Below are positions 1-6,929 of a stretch of 64,000 bases of DNA, piece by piece (the first letter of the stretch is position 1; the number at the start of each line of letters is the position of its first letter). The position numbers were made by a program, and so were the translations under genes. Below the pieces are notes generated by a model. It was given only the letters and a program-made list of their open reading frames with translations, did not search any database and was not told where the DNA came from. Location: NCBI RefSeq assembly GCF_030063135.1, contig NZ_JASISO010000033.1, forward strand, positions 1 through 64,000, given 5' to 3'. This DNA comes from Streptomyces sp. G-G2 (lineage in GTDB: Bacteria > Actinomycetota > Actinomycetes > Streptomycetales > Streptomycetaceae).

Positions 1-93
1 CTGTGCCGGATCCTCGCACTCACGGCGGCGATCTGGCACAACGACAAGACTGGGCAGCCGGTCAAGCGGTCACTGATCGCCTACGACCACTGA
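1..93 (+). CDS. IS982-like transposase, C-terminal end only (cut by window edge)
   Basis: The first 30 codons are open to a TGA stop and end in the residues RSLIAYDH, preceded by LTAAIWHN. From memory, this tail is typical of DDE transposases of the IS982 group common in Streptomyces. The start and catalytic residues lie outside the window, so I cannot say whether the element is intact or a remnant. No clear terminal inverted repeat could be identified downstream, because the partner end is not visible. It is followed within 45 bases by the start of the serine hydrolase gene, so the element boundary must be close to that promoter. Confidence 0.6.
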   Translation: MCRILALTAAIWHNDKTGQPVKRSLIAYDH

Positions 94-135
94 CCGCAAC
101 GACACCCCTTGGACTCATTCATCTAGAGTCGGAGC

Positions 136-1545
136 ATGAGCTCCGTAGACGCAGTAGAGGTCGCAGGCACGAACGAAGACCGGGAGCTCCTCCCCTCGAC
201 ACGGAGGGCGCTGCTGCACCGCATCGCCGTCGCGCAGCGCGAGGGACGGGCCCCGTCGCTCGTGGCGGCCGTGGCCCGGGGCGGCGAGATCGTCTGGGAG
301 GGCTCCCGCAGCTGCGTGGACGGCCACGGCCCCGACGGTGACGTGCAGTACCGGGTGGGTTCGATCAGCAAGACCTTCACCGCGGTTCTGGTGATGCGGC
401 TGCGGGATGAAGGCCTGCTGGACCTCGAGGATTCGCTGGAGAAGCACCTGCCGGGCACCGGGGCAGGTGAGGTGACCGTCGCTCAGCTCCTCGCCCACAC
501 GGCCGGGCTGGCCGCCGAGACGCCGGGCCAGTGGTGGGAGCGCACCCCCGGGTCGCTGCGGCCCGGGCTGGAGGACGTACTGGGTGATGAGCCGTTCCGG
601 CACGTCACCGGGCGGCGTCACCACTATTCCAACCCGGGCTACGCCCTGCTGGGTTCGCTGGTGGAGGCGGTCCGCGGGAAGCCGTGGGAGGAGGTCCTCC
701 GGGCCGAGGTGCTGGAGCCCCTGTCCCTGGAACGGACCACCGTGGAGCCCCGGGCACCGCACGCGGGCGGCTGGGCGGTGCACCCCTGGGCCGATGTGAT
801 GATGCCGGAGCCGGCCGAGCACCTGGGCCTGATGGCGCCGGCCGGACAACTCTGGTCCACCGCCCGGGACCTGGCCCGCTTCGCGGTCTTCCTCACCCGG
901 GGCGACGAACGGGTCCTGGGCGCCGACTCGGTACGCGAGATGCGTACGGCGGCCTCGCCGCCGGAGCCGGGCGTCGCCGAAGGCGGGTACGGGCTGGGCA
1001 TGCAGCTGACGACGGCCGGGGGCCGGGCCCTGGCCGGCCACAGCGGCTCGCTCCCGGGGTTCGTCGCGTGTCTGTGGCTGAGCGAGACGGAGGACGTCGC
1101 CGCGGTCGTGCTGGCCAACTGCACCTCCGGTCTGCCTGCCGCGGCGCTGGCGTCGGACCTCGTGGGGATCGTGGCGGAGGCGGAGCCGCGGATCCCGGAG
1201 CCCTGGAAGCCGTTCCGGGAAACCGATGAAGTGGCGCTGGAGCTGACCGGACCCTGGTACTGGGGGACGGCCCCGCACGTGCTCAGGTTGAACGCGGACG
1301 GGGACATGCTCCTCGCCACCGTGGCGGCGACCGGACGGGCGGCCCGGTTCCGGGCGGCCGGGGACGGCAACTGGACCGGGCTGTCCGGCTATTTCGCGGG
1401 CGAGACCTTGCGGGCGGTGCGGCGTGCGGACGGTTCGGTCGGCCACCTCGACGTCGGCTCCTTCGTGTTCACCCGGGAGCCCTACGACGCGGGCGCCCCG
1501 GTCCCCGGGGGCGTGGACCCCCAGGGGTGGCGGGGCATCGGCTGA
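136..1545 (+). CDS. Serine hydrolase, class C beta-lactamase / DD-peptidase fold
   Basis: A 469-residue protein of the beta-lactamase-related family (PF00144). The three active-site elements are present: Ser76-x-x-Lys79 in VGSISKTF, the Tyr164-Ser-Asn166 element in HHYSNPGY, and His302-Ser-Gly304 in GHSGSLPG. There is no convincing signal peptide, so the enzyme looks cytoplasmic, which points to an esterase or peptidase acting on small esters or D-amino-acid peptides rather than a secreted beta-lactamase. A C-terminal segment of about 120 residues after the core is usual for Streptomyces members. The ATG at 136 follows GGAGC only closely, so the ribosome site is weak. It is convergent with the gene on the opposite strand that ends immediately downstream. 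Substrate unknown. Confidence 0.85.
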   Translation: MSSVDAVEVAGTNEDRELLPSTRRALLHRIAVAQREGRAPSLVAAVARGGEIVWEGSRSCVDGHGPDGDVQYRVGSISKTFTAVLVMRLRDEGLLDLEDSLEKHLPGTGAGEVTVAQLLAHTAGLAAETPGQWWERTPGSLRPGLEDVLGDEPFRHVTGRRHHYSNPGYALLGSLVEAVRGKPWEEVLRAEVLEPLSLERTTVEPRAPHAGGWAVHPWADVMMPEPAEHLGLMAPAGQLWSTARDLARFAVFLTRGDERVLGADSVREMRTAASPPEPGVAEGGYGLGMQLTTAGGRALAGHSGSLPGFVACLWLSETEDVAAVVLANCTSGLPAAALASDLVGIVAEAEPRIPEPWKPFRETDEVALELTGPWYWGTAPHVLRLNADGDMLLATVAATGRAARFRAAGDGNWTGLSGYFAGETLRAVRRADGSVGHLDVGSFVFTREPYDAGAPVPGGVDPQGWRGIG

Positions 1546-2721
1546 TCAGGCGACGAGTTCGCGCTCCAGCGGGGTGCGGAACCGGGGTGTGACACGGGCG
1601 TCGCCCACCCACCGGGCCAACTGCTGAGCCTCGGCGGAGATCACCTTGGCGGCATCGCCCCCGGGGTCGCCCAGCAGGCGCCAGACGATCTCCCCGTCGG
1701 CCCGCTGCGCCCAGCCGCCGACGATCTCGCCGTTCCACCACACTGTGGGGCCGACGTTCCCGGCGTAGTCGAAGAGGGCCGCCCGGTGAGCGGGATCGAG
1801 CTGGAAGCCGCGGTCGGTCCAGCCCATGGCACTGGGGTCCAGGCACGGCAGCAGGGCGGCCCAGGGTTCGGGCGGGAGTTCGGGCCCGGTATCCCCGGGG
1901 CCGACCAGTGCGGTGGCGCCGCCGTCGAGGCGGACCTCCTCGGCTCCGGCGGCGGCGAGGGCCTTGCGGACATCGGTGAGGTTCCAGCCCGTCCACCACT
2001 TGAGGTCGGCCTCGGTGGCCGGCCCGTAGGAGTGCAGCCAGCGCCGGGCCAGTTCGGCGCGGGCCTCCGCGGCGGGTACCGGGGCCCAGGGGGCGGTGTG
2101 GACCCAGCGGTACTGGCTGGAGGTCCAGGCGCCCCGGGGCCGGTCCCGGCGGATACGGCCGTCGGCCGCCAGCAGGCGGATGACCCGGGTCGCCACGCCG
2201 GTCTCCGCCTCGTACTTCTTGCCGCGCCCGATGGTGATCTTCTGCCGCAGGGCCGGCACCGCGGCGGACAGCTGGCTTCCGGTCGTCGGACCCTTCGCGT
2301 CCAGGGCGTCGAGGGCGTCGGCCTCCGCCCGGGCGAGCCAGTCGGCATCCAGACCCCGGCCGTCCTCCGCGAGGTGCTTGAGCAGGGTGCGCCGTTCCTT
2401 CAGCGCGATCGCCCGCGCGGTGGAGGAGTCGACGAAGGGAGCCGTCTCCCGCGAGACGGCGAAGAGGGTATTGCGCATGCTGAGCAGCCGGACGAGGCTC
2501 ACATCCTGGTAGAGCGCCTGCTCGATGACGGCGGGGTCGCTGTCGGTGAGCCGCGCGCGGGCGGAGAGGAACACGGTCGCGGCGTCGGTGGCGTGCAGTG
2601 CCACGACCGCGTCGGCGGCCTCGGGCACGGTGGCTGCCCGGGCCGAGGGGGCCAGGCGGTGCCGACGGCCGAGCCGGTGACGACGGTCGGCGGTGGTGAC
2701 GAGAGGGAGGCTGCGGCTCAT
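1546..2721 (-). CDS. Winged-helix DNA-binding domain protein, AlkZ/YcaQ-like (HTH_42)
   Basis: A 391-residue protein of the PF06224 superfamily, whose founding members AlkZ and YcaQ are DNA glycosylases that unhook bulky adducts or interstrand crosslinks. I chose the ATG at 2721 because it follows GGAGG and begins MSRSLPLV; the frame stays open further upstream without a good ribosome site. The N-terminal region contains VVALHATDAATVFLSAR, which appears to occupy the place of the catalytic QxQ/QxD loop but reads HAT. Glycosylase activity is therefore uncertain, and this subgroup may differ in substrate or be inactive. Streptomyces genomes usually carry several paralogues, some guarding against self-made genotoxins, but no biosynthetic cluster is adjacent here. 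Only the family assignment is firm. Confidence 0.75.
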   Translation of the reverse strand: MSRSLPLVTTADRRHRLGRRHRLAPSARAATVPEAADAVVALHATDAATVFLSARARLTDSDPAVIEQALYQDVSLVRLLSMRNTLFAVSRETAPFVDSSTARAIALKERRTLLKHLAEDGRGLDADWLARAEADALDALDAKGPTTGSQLSAAVPALRQKITIGRGKKYEAETGVATRVIRLLAADGRIRRDRPRGAWTSSQYRWVHTAPWAPVPAAEARAELARRWLHSYGPATEADLKWWTGWNLTDVRKALAAAGAEEVRLDGGATALVGPGDTGPELPPEPWAALLPCLDPSAMGWTDRGFQLDPAHRAALFDYAGNVGPTVWWNGEIVGGWAQRADGEIVWRLLGDPGGDAAKVISAEAQQLARWVGDARVTPRFRTPLERELVA

Positions 2722-2782
2722 CCTCCGGATCGTAGGCCGGGCCACTGCCAGTGGCCCGGCCCACGAGGCGATCCTGAGCGAA

Positions 2783-3244
2783 TCAGAGCTGGAACTTGAA
2801 GCCGACGTGGGATGCCGTGAACCCGAGCCGCTCGTAGAACCGGTGGGCATCGGTACGAGTCACGTCGGAGGTGAGCTGCACCAACTGGCAGTTCTCCGCA
2901 CGGGACGTCTCGATGGCCCACTCGATGAACCGGGTGCCCAGCCCACTGCCGCGCTCATCGGCGTGCACACGGACGCCTTCGATGATGGAGCGGGTCGAAC
3001 CCTTGCGCGACAGACCCGGGATGATGGTCAGCTGGAGGGTGCCCACGACCCGGTCCCCGCGAACAGCGACCACGACATGCTGATGAGGGTCGTCGGTGAG
3101 CCGCTTGAGGGCCGCGACGTACGGGGTGAGGTCGTCCGGGGACTCGCGTGTGGCCCCGAGCGGATCGTCGGCGAGCATGGCCACGATGTCGGGCAGATCG
3201 GCCTCGGTGGCGGGGCGGATGTCCAGCTGGGGGAGGTCGGTCAT
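2783..3244 (-). CDS. GNAT family N-acetyltransferase
   Basis: A 153-residue single-domain GNAT acetyltransferase that would transfer acetyl from acetyl-CoA to an amine. The acetyl-CoA pyrophosphate-binding loop is visible as Arg98-Gly-Ser-Gly-Leu-Gly103 (motif A), followed by the usual helix. The C-terminal FYERLGFTASHVGFKF is the standard motif B region with the conserved Tyr. The ATG at 3244 has a good AAAGGAAC ribosome site. It lies 16 bases behind the other GNAT gene and is probably co-transcribed with it. The substrate cannot be told from sequence. Confidence 0.88.
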   Translation of the reverse strand: MTDLPQLDIRPATEADLPDIVAMLADDPLGATRESPDDLTPYVAALKRLTDDPHQHVVVAVRGDRVVGTLQLTIIPGLSRKGSTRSIIEGVRVHADERGSGLGTRFIEWAIETSRAENCQLVQLTSDVTRTDAHRFYERLGFTASHVGFKFQL

Positions 3245-3260
3245 GGGTGGTGTTCCTTTC

Positions 3261-4166
3261 TCAGCCCGCGGCCACGGTGAGCGGGGCCCAGCGGCGGGTC
3301 CAGTCTCCGGGGAGACCGGAGAGGTCCCGGGTCATGACGGTATTGAAGGTCACGGAGCCCAGTCCGCGTTCCTTGAGCCAGTCGAGCAGCTCTTCGTGGC
3401 GTACGTCGATGTCCGTACGCAGTGGCCGGCCGGTGGTGGCCGCGAGAGCGCTGATCAGCAGCTTGGCGACAGTCGTGTCGCGTGCGATCAGCGGTCCGAC
3501 GACATGGGTCTCCATGTTGGGCCAGAGGGCGGCGTAGCCGACGAGTTCACCGGAGTGGTCCTCGGCGACGACCAGCCGGTCCGCGAAGGCGGGCAGTCGG
3601 GTGATCAGGTGGGTCCGGTCGGCACCGAAGGCCTCGGTATCCAGCCGCAGGATCCGCATGAGGTCCTCGGCGGTGGCGGGACGCACCGAGGCGGCATCGG
3701 ACCCGGGGGCCGCGGGGCCGGGACGGAAGGTACCCCTGAGCATTTCGCCGCGGCCCGCGGTGTCGAAGCCGAGTTCCTCGTAGAGCGGGCGTCCGAACGG
3801 GGTGGCGTTCAGGGTGAGCGGGACGCCCTTGAGGAGGTCGTCGCACACGTACGCCATCAGGCGGCGGCCCAGGCCCTGGCGGGAGTACCGCTCGGCGATG
3901 AGGACCATGCCGATGGCGGCCAGTTCCGGGTGCTCGTACGAGTGCCCGTAGCGGGTGACGACGCAGGCGGCGGCGAGCCCGCGCCCGTCGGGAGCATCCA
4001 CTCCGTAGCCGTCCCCGGCTGCGAGGAGCAAACCCCATTTGTGGTCCTCCCGGGGCCAGCCCCGGTCTTCGGACAGGTCGGCGCAGTGCCGGAGATCGTC
4101 CAGGGTCAGTGCGCGGATCGGTGAATCGCTGAGTTGTGGTGGTGTCACCGGCCCAGCCTGGATCAC
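3261..4166 (-). CDS. Two-domain GNAT N-acetyltransferase
   Basis: A 301-residue protein with two GNAT-like halves. Residues about 20-135 contain the acetyl-CoA loop RYSRQGLGRRLM and the closing YEELGF segment. Residues about 165-290 form a second, more diverged unit lacking a clear glycine-rich loop (TTVAKLLISALA in its place). Such tandem arrangements usually have one catalytic and one structural half. The GTG at 4166 has a poor ribosome site; an in-frame GTG at 4148 is an alternative. It is the first gene of a two-gene minus-strand unit with the smaller GNAT. It is divergent from the HAD gene, and three parS sites sit in the shared upstream region. Substrate unknown. Confidence 0.8.
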   Translation of the reverse strand: MIQAGPVTPPQLSDSPIRALTLDDLRHCADLSEDRGWPREDHKWGLLLAAGDGYGVDAPDGRGLAAACVVTRYGHSYEHPELAAIGMVLIAERYSRQGLGRRLMAYVCDDLLKGVPLTLNATPFGRPLYEELGFDTAGRGEMLRGTFRPGPAAPGSDAASVRPATAEDLMRILRLDTEAFGADRTHLITRLPAFADRLVVAEDHSGELVGYAALWPNMETHVVGPLIARDTTVAKLLISALAATTGRPLRTDIDVRHEELLDWLKERGLGSVTFNTVMTRDLSGLPGDWTRRWAPLTVAAG

Positions 4167-4201
4167 CGGCTGGGGTCAGTCCAGAGGTTTTGGAGGCGGA
4201 T

Positions 4202-4256
4202 GTTTCACGTGAAACCGGCCGTTGTTTCACGTGAAACCCGCTGTTTCACGTGAAAC
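4202..4256. promoter_or_regulatory. Cluster of three perfect parS (ParB-binding) sites
   Basis: The 14-bp palindrome GTTTCACGTGAAAC occurs at 4202-4215, 4224-4237 and 4243-4256. These are exact copies of the Streptomyces parS core, with centre-to-centre spacings of 22 and 19 bp, about two helical turns. They lie between the divergent GNAT and HAD genes, so ParB loading here would cover both promoters. Three more single sites occur in the window, in keeping with the parS clustering around oriC known in Streptomyces. Confidence 0.95.
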
Positions 4257-4278
4257 CGACGGGCTAGCCTCGGCTCTC

Positions 4279-4929
4279 ATGACGCGCCTGCACCTCTTCG
4301 ACCTCGACGGCACACTGATGTTCGGTTCGGCCGCCCCGGTCGAGATCTCGAGGCAGCTGGGACTGAGCGCCGAGATCGCCGAGCTGGAGCGGGCCTTCAG
4401 CGCGCGGGAGATCGGGCCGCACGAATTCTCGGTGGGGGTGCACGCCTTGTGGGCGGAGCTGACGCCGGGGCACGTCCGAGCGGCGTTCGACGGCGCGCCC
4501 TGGGTGGCGGGTATCCGCGAGGTGTGGCAGGAGATCCGTGAACGCGGTGAATACTGCGCGGTGATCTCGCTGTCACCGTCGTTCTTCGTGGAACTGCTGC
4601 TGGAGTGGGGTGCGCACGCCGCCCACGGTTCGGTCTTCCCTGAGGTGCCGTTCACCGGGCCCGTCGATGTGGCGGGGATCCTGACCCCGGAGGGCAAGCT
4701 GGAGGTGGCGGACCGGCTCTGCGCCCGGTTCGGGCTGAGCCGGAGCGATTGCGTCGCCTATGGGGATTCCATGACGGACGCGGTGCTGTTCGGGGCGGTG
4801 CCGGTATCGGTGGCGGTCAACGCGCGGCCCCACGTGGCGGCCCTCGCGACGCATGTGTACGAAGGCCGGGACCTTCGGGAGGCGTACCGCCTCGCGGGGG
4901 TGCTCCGCCCGGCAGCCGAGGCATCTTAA
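4279..4929 (+). CDS. HAD-superfamily phosphatase (HAD-IB, SerB-like)
   Basis: A 216-residue HAD hydrolase. Motif I is LFDLDGTLM with nucleophile Asp8 and Asp10. VISLSPSFF carries a motif II Ser, Lys154 in the GKLEVADRL segment fits motif III, and YGDSMTDAVLF supplies the motif IV acidic pair. The layout, with a helical cap between motifs I and II, fits the phosphoserine-phosphatase-like subgroup; the substrate is unknown. I chose ATG 4279 over the earlier in-frame TTG at 4222 because the upstream codons are simply translated parS sequence (FHVKPAVSRET) and the family begins at the beta strand leading into motif I. Its promoter region is occupied by three parS sites. Confidence 0.85.
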   Translation: MTRLHLFDLDGTLMFGSAAPVEISRQLGLSAEIAELERAFSAREIGPHEFSVGVHALWAELTPGHVRAAFDGAPWVAGIREVWQEIRERGEYCAVISLSPSFFVELLLEWGAHAAHGSVFPEVPFTGPVDVAGILTPEGKLEVADRLCARFGLSRSDCVAYGDSMTDAVLFGAVPVSVAVNARPHVAALATHVYEGRDLREAYRLAGVLRPAAEAS

Positions 4930-4947
4930 GCGGAGCGTGTCTCGAAC

Positions 4948-4962
4948 TGCGGATTTTCCGCA
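4948..4962. promoter_or_regulatory. 15-bp palindrome upstream of the flavohaemoprotein gene
   Basis: TGCGGA-TTT-TCCGCA is a perfect inverted repeat with a 3-base spacer, about 110 bases before the flavohaemoprotein start and just after the HAD stop. It could be a repressor site or a short hairpin terminator; there is no following T-run. It does not look like the NsrR site known for Streptomyces flavohaemoglobin genes. Confidence 0.35.
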
Positions 4963-5069
4963 TTTCCCCGCAAGCCGCTCCCCCGGCTGCCATGCTGCGA
5001 AGCCCGGAACCACGGATTCAAGGCCGTGGCGTGTGCAGACCGACCGAGATGCTCGAAGCGAGGCACCCC

Positions 5070-6257
5070 ATGGACGCTCCGCCCACCAGATCGGACAGAC
5101 GGAGGACCGCCCACATACCCTCCGGGGGCAGCGCGAACGAGCCCTCCCCCGATGCCGTGCTCATCCGTAAGACCCTTGCCGAGATCGGTCCCATCGCAGG
5201 CAAGGTCACCTCGTACTTCTACGCCCTGTTCTTCACCGGGCACCCGGAATTACGGGCGATGTTCCCCGTGGCCATGGACGTACAGCGGGACCGGCTGCTG
5301 AAGGCCCTGCTCACGGCCGCCGAGCACATCGACGATCCGCAGGTGCTCACTCCCTTTCTGCGGCAACTGGGCACCGGGCACCGCAAGTACGGGACGATGG
5401 CCGGTCACTACCCGGCCGTCGGTGAGGCCCTCATTGGAGCGCTGGCCCGGTACGCGGAGCAGACCTGGGGGCCGGCAGCGGAAGCCGCCTGGGTGCGGGC
5501 GTACACCGCGATCTCCCAGATCATGATCGACGCGGCGGCGGAGGACGAGGTGAAGTCCCCTGCCTTCTGGCAGGCCGAGGTGGTCTCCCACGACCTGCGC
5601 ACCCCGGACATCGCCGTGCTGACGGTCCGCCCCGACCAGCCGTACGCGTTCCTGGCGGGCCAGTACACGAGCCTGGAGACCCCGTGGTGGCCGCGGGTGT
5701 GGCGGCACTACTCCTTCGCCTCGGCTCCGCGCGCCGACGGGCTGCTGTCCTTCCACGTCAAGGCGGTGCCCGCGGGCTGGGTTTCCAACGCCCTCGTACG
5801 CCATGCCCGGCCGGGAGACGTACTGCGCCTGGGGCCGCCCGCCGGGTCGATGGTGGTCGACCACAGTACGGACAACGGAATGCTGTGTCTGGGCGGCGGC
5901 ACCGGGATAGCCCCGATCAAGGCGCTGATCGAGGACGTCGCCGGACACGGTCAGCGTCGCCCGATGGAAGTGTTCTTCGGAGCGCGCAGGGATGACGACC
6001 TCTACGACAAGGACACCCTGCTGGGCCTCCAGCGCTCGCACCCGTGGCTGTCGGTGCGGCCGGTGGTGTGCGACGGGCTGGCCGGACAACTCCCGCAGGC
6101 GGCTGGCGAGTACGGTCCGTGGAACTCGTACGACGCGTTCATATCGGGGCCGCCCGGGATGATCCGCAGTGGTGTGGACGCGCTTAAGCGGATCGGGATC
6201 CCCGGCGACCGGATCCGGTACGACGCGGTGGAGGGACTGGCGGGGGTCTCCGGCTGA
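5070..6257 (+). CDS. Flavohaemoprotein (globin + FAD/NAD reductase), TTA-containing
   Basis: A 395-residue flavohaemoglobin-type protein. Residues about 25-155 form a globin domain whose proximal haem ligand is His104 (GHRKYG), with the typical HYPAVGEALI continuing helix F/G. Residues about 165-265 are the FAD domain with Arg212-His-Tyr-Ser215, and 270-395 the NAD domain with GGGTGIAP at 275-282. The family detoxifies nitric oxide by dioxygenation to nitrate. Some Streptomyces members have diverged globin pockets, so activity here is inferred. The ATG at 5070 lies 8 bases behind AGCGAGG; an in-frame ATG at 5049 is possible. Codon 61 (5250-5252) is TTA, the rare leucine codon read by the bldA tRNA, so translation may be tied to development. 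Confidence 0.87.
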   Translation: MDAPPTRSDRRRTAHIPSGGSANEPSPDAVLIRKTLAEIGPIAGKVTSYFYALFFTGHPELRAMFPVAMDVQRDRLLKALLTAAEHIDDPQVLTPFLRQLGTGHRKYGTMAGHYPAVGEALIGALARYAEQTWGPAAEAAWVRAYTAISQIMIDAAAEDEVKSPAFWQAEVVSHDLRTPDIAVLTVRPDQPYAFLAGQYTSLETPWWPRVWRHYSFASAPRADGLLSFHVKAVPAGWVSNALVRHARPGDVLRLGPPAGSMVVDHSTDNGMLCLGGGTGIAPIKALIEDVAGHGQRRPMEVFFGARRDDDLYDKDTLLGLQRSHPWLSVRPVVCDGLAGQLPQAAGEYGPWNSYDAFISGPPGMIRSGVDALKRIGIPGDRIRYDAVEGLAGVSG

Positions 6258-6275
6258 ACCGCAGTCCCCCGCCAG
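6237..6275. terminator. Bidirectional hairpin between convergent genes
   Basis: CTGGCGGGGG at 6237-6246 pairs perfectly with CCCCCGCCAG at 6266-6275. The left arm overlaps the last codons of the flavohaemoprotein gene, and the right arm ends just before the NUDIX stop codon. A 10-bp GC stem at a convergent junction is a reasonable shared terminator, although no T-tract follows. Confidence 0.6.
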
Positions 6276-6281
6276 GTCGGT

Positions 6282-6761
6282 TCAGCCCAGGTCGGATGCG
6301 TGCATGGCGCGGACGCCCTCGATGTTGCCGTCGAGGTAGTGCCGCAGGGACAGCGGGACGAGATGGACGGCGGCGATGCCGACCCGGCTGAACGGCACCC
6401 TGACGATCTCGTACTCGCCTTCGGGCTGATCGATCTCGGGTCCGTGCCGCAGGCTGGTGTCCATCGATTCGAGGTGGCAGACGAAGAAGTGCTGCACCTT
6501 GACGCCGGTCACGCCGGCTTCGGCGATGTGCTCGACCGTGTCGACGAAACAGGGCACCACATCGGTGATCTTGGCTCCGAGTTCCTCGTGGACTTCTCGG
6601 TGCAGGGCGTCGACGACGGTGGCGTCCGAGGACTCCACACCCCCGCCTGGGGTGAGCCAGTACGGGTCGATACCGGGCTTGGTGCGCTTGATCAGGATCA
6701 GATCGCCACCGTCGAGCAGGATCGCGCGGGCGGTGCGTTTGACCACAGGGCGTTCGGTCAT
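6282..6761 (-). CDS. NUDIX hydrolase
   Basis: A 159-residue NUDIX protein that would hydrolyse a nucleoside diphosphate linked to another group. The Nudix box is recognisable as GGGVESSDATVV followed by REVHEELGA, giving the metal-binding Glu pair. The first Glu of the canonical GX5E signature is replaced by Ala, with an Asp one residue earlier. The preceding LTPGGGVE strand-loop is standard. I chose ATG 6761 (MTERPVVKRTARAILL) because the family core starts there; the frame is open upstream without supporting features. It is convergent with the flavohaemoprotein gene. The exact substrate is unknown. Confidence 0.87.
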   Translation of the reverse strand: MTERPVVKRTARAILLDGGDLILIKRTKPGIDPYWLTPGGGVESSDATVVDALHREVHEELGAKITDVVPCFVDTVEHIAEAGVTGVKVQHFFVCHLESMDTSLRHGPEIDQPEGEYEIVRVPFSRVGIAAVHLVPLSLRHYLDGNIEGVRAMHASDLG

Positions 6762-6929
6762 GGGAGAAGCGTGGCCCAGTACTCCGGTTCTGAAACGCGC
6801 ACCGCGCAGAATCCGGTCACCATTGCGGCGCGGCGCGCACCAGCTGGCCTTGTCCGCGTGGTGCGTCACGCGGAACCCGGGCCGTCCGAACCGTCGGGGA
6901 GGGGCTCGGACCGCCCGGGCGTGAGCGGA

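Noticed and set aside
2447..2461. Sequence encoding AVSRET in the AlkZ-like gene, similar to translated parS
   Set aside because: The DNA reads GTCTCCCGCGAGAC, which departs from the parS palindrome at several positions.
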